A stretch of 64,000 nt of DNA, taken from assembly GCA_000634195.1 (NCBI GenBank), contig JFLT01000151.1, positions 50,161-114,160 of the forward strand, read 5' to 3'. Position 1 is the first letter of the stretch; each line of letters starts with the position of its first letter. The notes under the pieces are model-generated. The model searched no databases. It was not told the DNA's origin and saw nothing but the letters and a program-made list of their open reading frames with translations. The translations under genes and the position numbers were made by a program. Origin of the DNA: Prochlorococcus sp. scB243_495D8. GTDB taxonomy: Bacteria > Cyanobacteriota > Cyanobacteriia > PCC-6307 > Cyanobiaceae. Shown here piece after piece: positions 49,954 through 60,190 of the stretch.

Positions 49954-50132
49954 TAGAAGATTAAATTCCTACTAATAACCTACCAGTAATATGTCAGTTT
50001 TGTGTTCAGAATGAGCTTTTGTGAATACCCAAAAGTATAATTTATCAAATTAAATTGAACTTTTTTAGTGATATAGCAAGAAATTACAGTAATTTCAAGG
50101 ATTATGGTTATCCGAACATCTAAAATTTTACA

Positions 50133-50573
50133 TTATTTTGTTGTTATTTTTTTTTCTTTTAAAAGAGCATGTGAACCATCTTTATAATAATTTTTTCTAA
50201 TTCCCACAGTAGAAAAATCAAAGCGACTATAAAATCTTTCAGCAGTAACATTGCTCTGAGAAACCTCTAATAGTAATTTCTTTAAATTTAATTTTTCACA
50301 TTTTTGTATTAAATAGCTCATGAGATAAGATCCAAATCCCTTTTTTCTAAATTTATTATTTACAACAAAATAATTTATTTGAGCCTCATCAAGAACAACT
50401 TGAAAAACACATATCCCAATGACTAAATTTTTAATTAATAAACCAAAGATTTTTGTACCATCTTTTTTGAATTCGTTAGCCCATTGTTCTTTACTCCATA
50501 GCGAAATGGTATTTGAATCTAATTCATAACATAAATCAATATCTTTCTTATTTATTTGTTTAATAGATATCAT
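50133..50573 (-). CDS. rimI: GNAT-family N-acetyltransferase, RimI-like
   Basis: A 146-residue acetyltransferase. The acetyl-CoA motif is NNKFRKKGFGSYLMSYLI (R/K-x-x-G-x-G). VSQSNVTAERFYSRFDFSTVGIRKNYY is the RimI-type C-terminal signature of enzymes acetylating the N-terminus of ribosomal protein S18. Family membership is firm; the precise substrate is by analogy. It is divergent from lysA. Confidence 0.8.
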   Translation of the reverse strand: MISIKQINKKDIDLCYELDSNTISLWSKEQWANEFKKDGTKIFGLLIKNLVIGICVFQVVLDEAQINYFVVNNKFRKKGFGSYLMSYLIQKCEKLNLKKLLLEVSQSNVTAERFYSRFDFSTVGIRKNYYKDGSHALLKEKKITTK

Positions 50574-50660
50574 TTATTATGTATTTGTATCTAGAAAGTT
50601 CAAATCTAAAGTCATTATAAAATATGACAGTTTTAGCAAAGCTTTACTAAAAGTTCTCCC

Positions 50661-52034
50661 ATGGAAGAAAAACAATCTTTTTTAAAACAAAAAATTGACT
50701 TGGAAAGTCCTAACAGAAATATTATTCCTATTTCCACATCCATTGAAGGAGATGGAAAATTGTCAGTTGGTGGATGTTCTATTGAAGAACTAGTTAAAAA
50801 ATATGATTCTCCTCTTTATATCTTAGATGAAATCACTTTAAGAAATTCTTGTAAAGCGTACAAAAAAGCATTAGAAAAATATTACCCAGGAAAATCCTTG
50901 CCCATATATGCTTCCAAGGCAAATAGTTCCATTTTCATGAGTAGTCTTGTTTCCTCTGAAGGTTTAGGACTTGATGCTGTTTCAGAAGGAGAACTATTAA
51001 CTGCTATTAAAGGTGGAGTTCCAAATGAAAAAATTGTTTTTCATGGTAACAACAAATCAGACAAAGAATTAGAATTCGCAGTTAGAAATAACATTAAGGT
51101 TATTGTAGATAATGATTACGACTTAGAAAGATTAGATGAGATCTCAAATTCATTTAATCGTGATTTAGAAATAACGATTCGCTTTACTCCTGGGATAGAA
51201 TGTCATACGCATGAATATATTAGAACTGGATCATTTGATAGCAAATTTGGTTTCGGAATAGAATATTTAAATACATTATTTAACAGAATCAGCAATACAA
51301 AACACCTAAAATTAAAAGGTTTACATGCTCATATTGGTTCACAGATTTTTGAACTAGACCCTCATAAAGATCTTGGAGAAATAATGGTAAAGGTTATCTT
51401 AGACGCCAAAAAATTTGGTCATAATATTGAGGAATTAAATGTTGGCGGGGGTTTAGGTATCAGGTATACAGAAAGTGATGATCCCCCGTCAATTGATGAA
51501 TGGGTAAAAACAATTTCTTCTTCCGTTGTTGAAGCTTGTAAAAAATACAACTTAGATTTTCCCACATTAATGTGCGAACCTGGTAGATCTATTGTATCTA
51601 CAGCAGGTATAACCATTTACAAAATTGGAGCTTTTAAAGAAATTCCCGGTATCAGAACATATTTTTCTGTTGATGGTGGTATGAGTGATAATCCAAGACC
51701 AATTACATATCAATCAAATTATTCTGCATGTTTAGTAAGTAATCCACTTAATATTAATTCCAAAAATAAATACACTATTGCTGGTAAGCATTGCGAATCG
51801 GGAGATGTTTTGTTTAAAGAAATTGAACTAGCAGAATGTAAAACGGGAGATCTTATATGTGTTTTTGGTACTGGTGCATATAATAATTCAATGAGTTCTA
51901 ACTACAACAGAATTCCAAGACCTGCTGCTCTCTTAGTTAAAGATGGAGAGGCAGAAATTATTCAAAAAAGAGAAACCCCGTTGGATCTTTTAAAATATGA
52001 CGTATTACCTGATCGCTTTATCAAACAAAATTAG
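50661..52034 (+). CDS. lysA: Diaminopimelate decarboxylase
   Basis: A 457-residue PLP enzyme making L-lysine from meso-diaminopimelate, the last step of lysine synthesis. The PLP Lys is in LPIYASKANSSIFM. HIGSQIFEL, GLHAHIG, the Gly-rich LNVGGGLGIRY, CEPGRSIV and the C-terminal CESGDVLFKEIEL, with the substrate Cys, are all present. It heads a plus-strand run with cdaA, uppS, bioB and trhO. Diaminopimelate is also a peptidoglycan precursor, so it shares a cell-wall theme with uppS. Confidence 0.96.
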   Translation: MEEKQSFLKQKIDLESPNRNIIPISTSIEGDGKLSVGGCSIEELVKKYDSPLYILDEITLRNSCKAYKKALEKYYPGKSLPIYASKANSSIFMSSLVSSEGLGLDAVSEGELLTAIKGGVPNEKIVFHGNNKSDKELEFAVRNNIKVIVDNDYDLERLDEISNSFNRDLEITIRFTPGIECHTHEYIRTGSFDSKFGFGIEYLNTLFNRISNTKHLKLKGLHAHIGSQIFELDPHKDLGEIMVKVILDAKKFGHNIEELNVGGGLGIRYTESDDPPSIDEWVKTISSSVVEACKKYNLDFPTLMCEPGRSIVSTAGITIYKIGAFKEIPGIRTYFSVDGGMSDNPRPITYQSNYSACLVSNPLNINSKNKYTIAGKHCESGDVLFKEIELAECKTGDLICVFGTGAYNNSMSSNYNRIPRPAALLVKDGEAEIIQKRETPLDLLKYDVLPDRFIKQN

Positions 52035-52062
52035 GTACATTTAAATTAATTTTGTTTTTAGT

Positions 52063-52971
52063 GTGAATTTCTGGGGGGTTATAAATTTAAAACTTTTATT
52101 AGATGTCTTATTTGCTGTTGGTTTCGGACTATTATTATTCTCTAGAGTAAAAGAACAACGGACATTATGGCTTCTAAGAGGATATTTGTTTTTAGTATCA
52201 TTCGCATGGTTTATTCAAAGATATGCATACTTACCACTAACATCAAAATTAATTGATGCAGTTGTCCTCGCTTGCTCCCTCTCATTAGCGATCCTTTGGC
52301 AGGGAGAGTTAAGAAGATTAATGGAATTACTAGGCACTGGGAGGCTAGCTGTATTACTTGGGAATCCACCAAAGGAATTTAGAGCAACTTCAACTACTAT
52401 TACACAGTTAGTTGATACTGCGGGAAAACTTTCTCAAAATAGAAGAGGCGCTTTAATCGTTGTAGATTTGGGAAGTGATTTAAGACCTGAAGATTTTTTA
52501 TATTCAGGCACCAATATTGAGGCACAATTATCAACTGACCTTTTAATAAATCTTTTTGCTACAGATACGCCTTTACATGATGGAGCAGTTCTTGTGAAAG
52601 GAAATAAAATAATTTCTGCTGGCGTAATACTTCCTCTCTCGAGACAAGGAATTAGTAGATATGGCACAAGACATTTAGCCGCATTAGGAATTACAGAAAG
52701 ATTTGACAGATGTATTTGTATTGTTGTTTCTGAAGAAACAGGTACGTTATCATTAGCAAACCAAGGCAAACTCGAAAGGCCAATTACCAGCAGCAGGTTA
52801 CAAGAACTTCTTGCAAAATTGATTGGAAATCAAAACTCTATGGGAGCAAATAAAGCATCTTTAAGTAAAAATGTTTCATCCCAAAAGACGGACTCGAATG
52901 ATAATATCAACAGTGATATCAATAAAAAAGAGTCAGAAAAATCAGAATTTTTTATTAACAAAAAGGATTAA
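52063..52971 (+). CDS. cdaA: Diadenylate cyclase CdaA (cyclic di-AMP synthase)
   Basis: A 302-residue protein with three N-terminal membrane segments (about residues 8-25, 34-52 and 57-75). The DAC (DisA_N) domain follows, with the catalytic motifs TPLHDGAVLVKGN (DGA) and SRYGTRHLAALG (RHx). It converts two ATP into cyclic di-AMP, a signal for osmotic/potassium balance, cell wall state and, in cyanobacteria, survival of darkness. A polar Ser/Asn/Lys-rich tail of about 50 residues has no recognisable domain. Start is GTG 52063. It lies between lysA (28-base gap) and uppS (3-base gap). Confidence 0.93.
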   Translation: MNFWGVINLKLLLDVLFAVGFGLLLFSRVKEQRTLWLLRGYLFLVSFAWFIQRYAYLPLTSKLIDAVVLACSLSLAILWQGELRRLMELLGTGRLAVLLGNPPKEFRATSTTITQLVDTAGKLSQNRRGALIVVDLGSDLRPEDFLYSGTNIEAQLSTDLLINLFATDTPLHDGAVLVKGNKIISAGVILPLSRQGISRYGTRHLAALGITERFDRCICIVVSEETGTLSLANQGKLERPITSSRLQELLAKLIGNQNSMGANKASLSKNVSSQKTDSNDNINSDINKKESEKSEFFINKKD

Positions 52972-52974
52972 CTA

Positions 52975-53778
52975 ATGAGTTTAGAAAAAGTAATAGACCA
53001 TAAAATTACTGACTTATTAATGAAAATAGATAAGCAAAAATTGCCCAAGCATGTAGCAATAATTATGGACGGCAATGGAAGATGGGCGACTAGAAAAGGT
53101 TTGCCCCGATCATTTGGACATAAACAGGGCGTAAGTGTATTAAAAAAAATTCTCAAAGCTGCAAAAAATTTAGGTTGTAAAGTAATTACTGTTTATGCTT
53201 TTTCAACTGAGAATTGGGCAAGACCAACAAAAGAAGTTGACTTTCTAATAAATCTTTTTAGCGAAGTTTTAAAAAATGAAATTAATGAGATACATGAAGA
53301 ATCAACAAAAATAAAATTTATTGGAGATTTAACTCCTTTCCCAAAAAATTTAAAAGAAATAATATCTAGTTCAGAATCACTTACTAAAAACAACGATAAA
53401 TTTTTATTCAATGTTTGTGTTAATTACGGAGGCAGACAAGAAATAGTAAAAGTTGCAAAAAAACTAGCATTAAAATCTTATTGTGGGGAAATAAAACCCA
53501 GTGAAATTAATGAAGAATTATTTAATTCAGAGTTATTAACTAGAGGGATTAAGGATCCAGAATTACTAATAAGAACTAGTGGCGAAAAAAGGATAAGTAA
53601 TTTTTTATTATGGCAATTAGCATATTCAGAAATTTATATATCTGACGTACTTTGGCCAGAGTTCAATGAGCATGAATTTCTTAAAGCAATAATTGATTAC
53701 CAATCAAGGAATAGACGTTTCGGCGGTATAGAATCATTACCAAATGAATCTTTTGAAGATTCTCAATATATTTCCTAA
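52975..53778 (+). CDS. uppS: Undecaprenyl diphosphate synthase
   Basis: A 267-residue cis-prenyltransferase making the lipid carrier for peptidoglycan and other cell-surface glycans. The catalytic region [17 protein letters not shown] is near residue 25. [12 protein letters not shown] and the C-terminal [18 protein letters not shown]...YSE signature are clear. It starts 3 bases after the cdaA stop, so synthesis of the c-di-AMP cyclase and of this wall-carrier enzyme is closely linked. bioB follows after 5 bases. Confidence 0.96.
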   Translation: MSLEKVIDHKITDLLMKIDKQKLPKHVAIIMDGNGRWATRKGLPRSFGHKQGVSVLKKILKAAKNLGCKVITVYAFSTENWARPTKEVDFLINLFSEVLKNEINEIHEESTKIKFIGDLTPFPKNLKEIISSSESLTKNNDKFLFNVCVNYGGRQEIVKVAKKLALKSYCGEIKPSEINEELFNSELLTRGIKDPELLIRTSGEKRISNFLLWQLAYSEIYISDVLWPEFNEHEFLKAIIDYQSRNRRFGGIESLPNESFEDSQYIS

Positions 53779-53783
53779 TAAAA

Positions 53784-54791
53784 ATGGCTAATCCGAATAA
53801 TCAGTTATTAAAAGAAATTAGGTTTGATTGGAATAAAGAAGAGATTTTAGAAATACTTAATTTGCCTCTTATTGATTTAATGTGGGAATCACAAAACATT
53901 CACAGGAAATTTAACAAATACAATATTCAATTAGCATCATTGTTCAGTGTAAAAACTGGTGGATGTGAAGAGAATTGTTCATACTGTAGCCAATCAATTT
54001 ATAGTGCTAGCGAAATCAAAAGTCATCCACAGTTTCAAGTTGAAGAGGTTTTAGCAAGAGCTCAAGTAGCAAAAAATGAGGGTGCAGATAGGTTTTGTAT
54101 GGGTTGGGCGTGGAGAGAAATTAGAGATGGGAAATCTTTTAATGCAATGTTGGAGATGGTTAGCGGTGTAAGAGATTTAGGGATGGAAGCATGCGTTACG
54201 GCTGGGATGCTTACTGAAGAACAAGCTTCCAGACTGGCTGATGCAGGTTTAACCGCGTATAACCACAATCTTGATACTAGTCCCGAACATTATAAAAATA
54301 TTATTACGACAAGAACTTATCAAGACAGACTAGATACTATCAAAAGAGTAAGAAATGCAGGAATAAATGTTTGTTGTGGAGGGATAATAGGCTTAGGTGA
54401 AACTAATGGTGATAGAGCATCTCTTTTGGAAGTGCTTTCAAACATGAATCCGCACCCTGAAAGTGTTCCTATAAATTCATTGGTAGCTATTGAAGGTACT
54501 GGTTTAGAAAATAATAAAGAAATTGATTCTATTGAAATGATAAGGATGATAGCTACAGCAAGAATTCTTATGCCTAAAAGTAAAATAAGACTAAGTGCAG
54601 GGAGAGAAAGGCTTTCAAAAGAAGCCCAAATATTATGTTTTCAATGTGGGGCAAATTCAATTTTTTATGGAGATGAGTTACTTACAACTTCAAATCCATC
54701 TTTTCAATCAGATAGAAAACTTCTTGAAGAGGTTGGAGTATCATTTAACAAAGATTTTGAAACTTGTGAAAAAACATTTTCTTCTTTATGA
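53784..54791 (+). CDS. bioB: Biotin synthase
   Basis: A 335-residue radical-SAM enzyme inserting sulphur into dethiobiotin. The SAM [4Fe-4S] motif is in [15 protein letters not shown] (CxxxCxxC). [12 protein letters not shown] and [10 protein letters not shown] are conserved. The [2Fe-2S] ligand Arg lies in [11 protein letters not shown]. Length is normal. Its stop overlaps the ATG of the next gene (ATGA). Other bio genes are not in the window. Confidence 0.96.
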   Translation: MANPNNQLLKEIRFDWNKEEILEILNLPLIDLMWESQNIHRKFNKYNIQLASLFSVKTGGCEENCSYCSQSIYSASEIKSHPQFQVEEVLARAQVAKNEGADRFCMGWAWREIRDGKSFNAMLEMVSGVRDLGMEACVTAGMLTEEQASRLADAGLTAYNHNLDTSPEHYKNIITTRTYQDRLDTIKRVRNAGINVCCGGIIGLGETNGDRASLLEVLSNMNPHPESVPINSLVAIEGTGLENNKEIDSIEMIRMIATARILMPKSKIRLSAGRERLSKEAQILCFQCGANSIFYGDELLTTSNPSFQSDRKLLEEVGVSFNKDFETCEKTFSSL

Positions 54792-55720
54792 AAGGCAAAA
54801 ATTATAAAATAGTTTCTCTTTACTCTTTCTTCCCATTTCAAGAAAACTTAATTCTTGATTTAAAAAATAAATTATTAGAAATCGAAAATGAAAACGATCT
54901 TTCAGGTTTATTTATTTTTGCTAGTGAGGGCATTAATGGAACTATTTGTGCTGAGAAAAATGTAATTGATATTGTTATCAATTTACTTAATAAATATGCA
55001 GACAATAGAAACTTGAATATTAAAGTAAACTTTTCAAAAAACAAAATCTTCAAAAAATTAAAAATTAAAATCAAGAAAGAAATAGTTACAATGGGTGTCC
55101 CTGAAATAAACCCTTCAGAAAATAATGGGACCTATATTGACTCAGCTAATTGGAATAAGTTAATTAAAAATCAAAATACAATAGTCATTGATACTAGAAA
55201 TAATTATGAGGTGTCTATAGGTACATTTCAGAACTCTATAAACCCAAATACAAAAAACTTTAGCGAATTCCCCAAGTGGGTAGATGATCATTTAGATACC
55301 CTTTTAGAAAATAAAGAGTCTCAAAATATAGCAATGTTTTGTACTGGAGGAATAAGATGTGAAAAAGCTACTACTTTGCTGAAAAAGAAAGGTTATAAAA
55401 ATATATATCACCTACAAGGGGGTATCCTTCAATACCTTGATGATATACCAAAAGAAAAAAACTTATTTGAAGGTGAATGTTATGTTTTTGATAAAAGAGT
55501 TGCTTTAGACCAAGAATTAGAAAAAGGCTCATACTCGATTTGTCATGCATGTGGCATGCCAGTTTCGATTAAAGATCAAGAAAGAAAAGAATATAGAAAG
55601 GGTATCCAATGTCATTTCTGCATAGATCAATTCAGTGATGATGATAGGAAAAGGTTTGAAGAGAGACAAAAACAGATTGACAGATTAAAAATGGAAAATC
55701 ATAAAATCCATAAAGACTAA
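54788..55720 (+). CDS. trhO: Rhodanese-domain tRNA uridine hydroxylase TrhO (UPF0176 family)
   Basis: A 310-residue protein. The N-terminal ferredoxin-like domain contains [13 protein letters not shown]. The central rhodanese domain carries [18 protein letters not shown] and the active-site loop [16 protein letters not shown] (Cys). The C-terminal part has two Cys pairs (CHACGMP and CHFC) resembling a zinc knuckle. TrhO makes 5-hydroxyuridine at position 34 of certain tRNAs. It is translationally coupled to bioB by an ATGA overlap. Confidence 0.88.
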   Translation: MKGKNYKIVSLYSFFPFQENLILDLKNKLLEIENENDLSGLFIFASEGINGTICAEKNVIDIVINLLNKYADNRNLNIKVNFSKNKIFKKLKIKIKKEIVTMGVPEINPSENNGTYIDSANWNKLIKNQNTIVIDTRNNYEVSIGTFQNSINPNTKNFSEFPKWVDDHLDTLLENKESQNIAMFCTGGIRCEKATTLLKKKGYKNIYHLQGGILQYLDDIPKEKNLFEGECYVFDKRVALDQELEKGSYSICHACGMPVSIKDQERKEYRKGIQCHFCIDQFSDDDRKRFEERQKQIDRLKMENHKIHKD

Positions 55721-55731
55721 TTTTCAAAATC

Positions 55732-56241
55732 ATGAAGGTTGAAGAATTAGAAAAATTAGCCGGTAACATTGGATTATTAATTAAAATTCAAGTTAGAGAA
55801 ACTCTCGGTTTATGTTTCTTTAGAATCGTTGTAGCAGAACAGAAAGATAACATCATTAAGATTTGGGCGGAAATGAAAGGTTGGACTTATTTAAATAAAC
55901 AAGGTATTCAGCTTGATACATTAAGAATACTTAGTAAAGCGCCTGCTTTTGTTTCGGAATTGATATGGGCAACAACTATGGCTTGGGCAATTGAAAAAAA
56001 ATCAAGCAACAAAACAAGACTTTTAGCTATTTTTGATAGTGAAGGTTATAGTAAAAAACTTGTAAGGTATTTCAAGTTAATAGGATTTAAAATTGTAAAA
56101 GAAGTTGGTTCTAGCCCAGTAGATCTTTTATTAAGATTGGTTTGGGGAGGTGCGGGTACACTTATGAACGGAGAATGTATTTCTATATTGAAAAAACTTG
56201 AAAAGAAACTATCTTTAATTAAGGAAAGTCAACCTACATGA
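55732..56241 (+). CDS. Conserved hypothetical protein
   Basis: A 169-residue soluble protein without signal peptide. Segments such as VRETLGLCFFRIVVAEQ, MKGWTYLNKQGIQLDTLRI, RLLAIFDSEGYSKKLVRYFKLIGF and LLLRLVWGGAGTLMNGE alternate strands and helices. The order faintly recalls an acetyltransferase-like fold, but no acetyl-CoA P-loop is visible. I do not recognise the family. It is 11 bases after trhO, the last gene of the lysA-cdaA run, and its 3' end overlaps the convergent lipA gene by 13 bases. Confidence 0.65.
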   Translation: MKVEELEKLAGNIGLLIKIQVRETLGLCFFRIVVAEQKDNIIKIWAEMKGWTYLNKQGIQLDTLRILSKAPAFVSELIWATTMAWAIEKKSSNKTRLLAIFDSEGYSKKLVRYFKLIGFKIVKEVGSSPVDLLLRLVWGGAGTLMNGECISILKKLEKKLSLIKESQPT

Positions 56242-57128
56242 TAACTACTTCTAACTAAGGGGCCAGAAGATACTTTCTTGAATCCTAATTCCTTAGAGAA
56301 GCGATATAAATATTCAAACTCTGATGGATCCCAATATTTCTTAACTGCCAAATGATTGAAAGAGGGCCTTAAATATTGGCCAATTGTAATTTGATCACAA
56401 TCTATTTTTTTAAGATCATAAATTGTATGTTTTATTTCATCTAATGTTTCCCCAAGTCCTAACATAATTCCTGATTTAGTTTGAATATGAGGAGCAATAT
56501 CCTTTGACTTTTTTAGTAAACTAAGGGATTTTTTGTAATTTGCACCCCTCCTAACTTCTTTTTGCAGTCTTTCAACAGTTTCAAGATTATGATTAAAGCA
56601 TATTGGATCTTTTTCTAAAATCATCTTCAATCTCTCAGTCTGAAGGTTATTTGTTTCATCAAGATTTTTGCCTCCACCCCATAAATCAGGAGTTAAAACT
56701 TCAATTTTAATTGTTGAATCAATTTTTCTAATCTCATCAATTGTAGATAAAAATAAATTTGCACCATGATCAGGGAGATCGTCTCTAGCTACAGATGTCA
56801 AAACAACATATTTCAAATTTAGTACTTTTACTGCTTCAGCGACTTGAGTACATTCATCAATATTGATAGAACTAGGTCTACCTTTATTTACCTGACAAAA
56901 AGCACATGAACGAGAACATATCGATCCACCCAGTAAGAAGGTGGCTGTTCCTGAGGCATAACATTCTGCTCTATTTGGACATCTTGCTTCTTCACAAATA
57001 GTATGAATATTTGATTTTTTGATTAGTGTTTGTATTTTTTCGAATTCTGAAGCTTTACTAATAGGAAATTTAATCCAAGAGGGAAGTCTTAAGATTTTTT
57101 CTTTCTTGATTAGATTATTGTCTCTCAT
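56229..57128 (-). CDS. lipA: Lipoyl synthase
   Basis: A 299-residue radical-SAM enzyme inserting two sulphur atoms into protein-bound octanoate. The auxiliary cluster motif is CEEARCPNRAECYASGTATF and the SAM cluster motif GSICSRSCAFCQV (CxxxCxxC). HNLETVERLQKEVR and the C-terminal SGPLVRSSYH, with the Arg-x-Ser-Ser-Tyr end, fit LipA. It follows recR by 3 bases on the same strand. Its 3' end overlaps the convergent unknown gene by 13 bases. Confidence 0.96.
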   Translation of the reverse strand: MRDNNLIKKEKILRLPSWIKFPISKASEFEKIQTLIKKSNIHTICEEARCPNRAECYASGTATFLLGGSICSRSCAFCQVNKGRPSSINIDECTQVAEAVKVLNLKYVVLTSVARDDLPDHGANLFLSTIDEIRKIDSTIKIEVLTPDLWGGGKNLDETNNLQTERLKMILEKDPICFNHNLETVERLQKEVRRGANYKKSLSLLKKSKDIAPHIQTKSGIMLGLGETLDEIKHTIYDLKKIDCDQITIGQYLRPSFNHLAVKKYWDPSEFEYLYRFSKELGFKKVSSGPLVRSSYHVG

Positions 57129-57131
57129 TGT

Positions 57132-57731
57132 CTAATTTAGTTTTGTTCTGCCCTCTAAGGCCCTTGCAAGTGTAACTTCATCCACATATTCAAGTTCACT
57201 GCCCATTGGGAGCCCATATGCAATCCTCGTAACTTTAGTAAAAGGGGCTAACAATTTTCCAATATAAAGACTTGTTGTATCTCCCTCAACACTCGGGGTC
57301 AATGCCAATATTATCTCATCTATTTCAGACTTACTAACTCTTTCTATCAAGCTTCTTATTTCTAAGAGTTCGGGGCCAACAGAATCCATTGGGGATATTA
57401 AACCACCAATAACATGGTAAACACCTTTAAATTCTCTGGCGCGCTCCAAAGCAAGCAAATCTTTAGTTTCTGCTACTACACAGATTAGTTTTTGATTTCT
57501 TTCAGTATTTCTACAAATTTCGCATTCATCTTCTGAAGTCAAATTGAAACATTTTTTGCAACGACCAACATTATTATGTGCTTCTAACAGGGCCTTTGAA
57601 AATTCTCTTATTGTACTTTCAGGTTGTTTTAAAATAAACAGTGCTAATCGTTGCGCTGTTCTTGGGCCAATCCCTGGGAATTTCTCAAAATGACCGATTA
57701 ATTTTGAAAGTGGTTTGGTATAAGTAATCAA
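57132..57731 (-). CDS. recR: Recombination mediator RecR
   Basis: A 199-residue protein of the RecFOR pathway, loading RecA on gapped DNA. The helix-hairpin-helix [17 protein letters not shown] is at the N-terminus. A zinc finger ([16 protein letters not shown]) is near residues 57-72, and a Toprim domain includes [14 protein letters not shown]. The C-terminal Walker-like [17 protein letters not shown] fits. It seems to start at TTG 57731, because no ATG or GTG precedes [19 protein letters not shown] in frame. Confidence 0.95.
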   Translation of the reverse strand: MITYTKPLSKLIGHFEKFPGIGPRTAQRLALFILKQPESTIREFSKALLEAHNNVGRCKKCFNLTSEDECEICRNTERNQKLICVVAETKDLLALERAREFKGVYHVIGGLISPMDSVGPELLEIRSLIERVSKSEIDEIILALTPSVEGDTTSLYIGKLLAPFTKVTRIAYGLPMGSELEYVDEVTLARALEGRTKLN

Positions 57732-57834
57732 AATTAAACTATTTCTAGAATTAATTTAGACGCAAAATGCCGAATTGCCATAATTGTTTGCTTTTAATGT
57801 CTTATTATGTTTTTAGTTAGTAATTTCAAACAAA

Positions 57835-58392
57835 ATGAAAAATATTAAATTTAACCCTTTCAAATATTTATTTTTGTTTTTTTTGTGCTTAACACTGAGT
57901 GCTTGTAGTGGCGGACTAAATGCGGGATTAGAAGCTTATCAAAGTCCAGATGGTAGATATGCTTTTTTGTATCCAACAGGATGGACTAGAGTAAAAGTCG
58001 ATGGAGGACCTGAAATTATTTATCATGATTTAATAAATAGTAATGAGACCTTAAGCTTAGTTATTTCTGATGTCAATAAAGAGGTTCAATTAGAGCAATT
58101 AGGTAGCCCTAGTGAAGTAGGTCAAACATTAATTGATAAAGTCATTGCTCCCGAAGGTTCAGGTAGAGAGGTAAAACTTATAAATGCCAATAAGAGGGAG
58201 GCATCCAATCATATTTTCTATGATTTAGAGTATGAATTAAATTTAAATGAACAGGCAAGACATGAATTGGCCACTGTCGTAATTGATAGAGGAACACTTT
58301 ATACTTTCGCTGTGGGAACAAATGAAGAAAGGTGGAGTAAAGTTGACGGTATGTTTAGTAATGTAATTGAATCATTTAACTTCTTAATATAG
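57835..58392 (+). CDS. PsbP-family lipoprotein (CyanoP)
   Basis: A 185-residue protein with a lipoprotein signal: hydrophobic FLFFLCLTLSAC, lipidated Cys near residue 24, followed by SGG. The PsbP domain then reads YQSPDGRYAFLYPTGWTRVKVDGGPEIIYHDLI and continues to VIESFNFLI. CyanoP is a thylakoid-lumen protein anchored by its lipid, associated with assembly of photosystem II. It is divergent from recR and convergent with the ABC exporter gene. Confidence 0.88.
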   Translation: MKNIKFNPFKYLFLFFLCLTLSACSGGLNAGLEAYQSPDGRYAFLYPTGWTRVKVDGGPEIIYHDLINSNETLSLVISDVNKEVQLEQLGSPSEVGQTLIDKVIAPEGSGREVKLINANKREASNHIFYDLEYELNLNEQARHELATVVIDRGTLYTFAVGTNEERWSKVDGMFSNVIESFNFLI

Positions 58393-58406
58393 TTTAGAAA
58401 TTCATA

Positions 58407-60179
58407 CTAGATTCCTACTTGAACATTCCACAAATCAGCATATATTTTGTTCTGATCTAATAGTTCTTCATGTTTTCCGCTTTCAACTATTTTACCTTTA
58501 TCAATAACTACAATATTATCCGCATTTTTTATAGTGCTTAATCTATGAGCTATTACTATAGTGGTTCTTTCTTTTGTGATTTTAGATAACGATTTTTGAA
58601 TTAAAGCCTCTGTTTCATTATCAACTGAAGCTGTGGCTTCATCTAATATTAATATTGGAGCATCCTTTAAAACAGCTCTCGCTAAGGCAATTCTTTGACG
58701 TTGTCCGCCTGAAAGCCTTTGGCCCCTTTCCCCCACTATAGTTTTATAACCATCTGGTAATTGTTCAATAAATTTATGAGCTTCCGCAATCTTTGAAGCT
58801 TTGATAATATCTTTAAGACTTGGATTGATTGAGCCATAAGCAATATTTTCTTGTACACTTCCATGAAATAAATAAGTTTCTTGACTTACTAAAGAGATAC
58901 ACTTTCTTAAATCCCTCAAATTTATTTTTTTTATAGAAACCCCATCCAAGGTTATTGACCCATTATTACTATCATAAATTCTAAGAAGTAGTTTTATTAT
59001 TGTACTTTTCCCAGAACCTGTTAAACCAACAATTCCCAATGTTGAGTTATTTTCAATTTTGAAATTTATGTTTTTTAAAGTTAAATCTCGTCCAGGATAA
59101 TTAAAATTTACATTATTAAAAATAATTTCTCCTTTGGTATCTTTAGGTTCAATTTTTATTTTCCCATCTTTTATTTTTATAGGCGTATCAATGAGATCAA
59201 TTACTCTATCTATTGAAGCCATAGATCTCTGAAAATCATCTAAAACATGCCCCAAAGTAGTTAAAGGCCATAATAGTCTTTGTGTAATAAAAACTAAAAA
59301 GCTATAAGTACCTACATCAAGTGTCTTATTCCAAGTTTGGAAACCTCCAATTAATAGAATCGCTATAAAAGCAAATAAAATTGCAAATCTTATTAGAGGA
59401 ATAAAAGCAGAGGATAATTTTATTGCAGCCTTATTACTTCTTTGATAATCGAGACTTTCTTTATTTAATCTATTTAGTTCCCATTTTTCTTTAGTAAAAC
59501 TTTTTATAGTTAGAATTCCACTTAAATTATTATTAAGCCTTGATGCCAACAGTCCAGCTTTGTTTCTAACATCTCTGTATTTTGGGGCAAGCTTCCTTTG
59601 AAATTTAATTGATCCTAAAAATATAATTGGAATAGGAAAGAAAGCAAATAAAGCGATTTTTGGAGCGACAAAAATCATAGTGCCCCCAATTATTAAGACA
59701 GTTATAAATAACTGAATAATCTGATTAGCCCCTTGGTCTAGAAATCTCTCGAGTTGATTTATATCATCATTCAAAATAGATAATAGCCTTCCAGTATTAT
59801 CATTTTCAAAAAAATCCATATCTAATTCTTGGATATGCTCATAAGCTTTTATTCTTAATTTATGTTGCGATAGCTGAGCCAAATTTCTCCATAAAATCGA
59901 ATATAAATATTCAAATGAGGATTCACCAGACCAAACTATTCCTGAAGCAAATGCAAGAAAAATTAATTGTGCTGGAACTTCTTTTATTCCAAAACCTGCA
60001 ATCCATGAATTCTGTTCCTTAACAACGATATCCACTGCAAGACCAATTATTACTGGAGGAGCTAAATCTAATATTTTATTAATTATGGAACTAATAAAAG
60101 CAAAAAATAATAACCTTCTTTCCTCAATCAGATTTAAATAAAGTCTAATTATTGGATTTTGATTATTCTTAGACCTCAT
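58407..60179 (-). CDS. ABC-type exporter, fused permease and ATPase
   Basis: A 590-residue half-transporter. Residues 1-330 hold about six membrane segments of the type I exporter domain. The ATPase domain has Walker A GIVGLTGSGKSTIIKL, signature RLSGGQRQRIALARA, Walker B PILILDEATASVD and switch VIAHRLST. It resembles MsbA/multidrug or lipid exporters, works as a dimer in the inner membrane, and has no recognisable substrate. A small secreted protein gene lies 11 bases upstream on the same strand. Confidence 0.92.
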   Translation of the reverse strand: MRSKNNQNPIIRLYLNLIEERRLLFFAFISSIINKILDLAPPVIIGLAVDIVVKEQNSWIAGFGIKEVPAQLIFLAFASGIVWSGESSFEYLYSILWRNLAQLSQHKLRIKAYEHIQELDMDFFENDNTGRLLSILNDDINQLERFLDQGANQIIQLFITVLIIGGTMIFVAPKIALFAFFPIPIIFLGSIKFQRKLAPKYRDVRNKAGLLASRLNNNLSGILTIKSFTKEKWELNRLNKESLDYQRSNKAAIKLSSAFIPLIRFAILFAFIAILLIGGFQTWNKTLDVGTYSFLVFITQRLLWPLTTLGHVLDDFQRSMASIDRVIDLIDTPIKIKDGKIKIEPKDTKGEIIFNNVNFNYPGRDLTLKNINFKIENNSTLGIVGLTGSGKSTIIKLLLRIYDSNNGSITLDGVSIKKINLRDLRKCISLVSQETYLFHGSVQENIAYGSINPSLKDIIKASKIAEAHKFIEQLPDGYKTIVGERGQRLSGGQRQRIALARAVLKDAPILILDEATASVDNETEALIQKSLSKITKERTTIVIAHRLSTIKNADNIVVIDKGKIVESGKHEELLDQNKIYADLWNVQVGI

Positions 60180-60190
60180 AAAAATAATAA

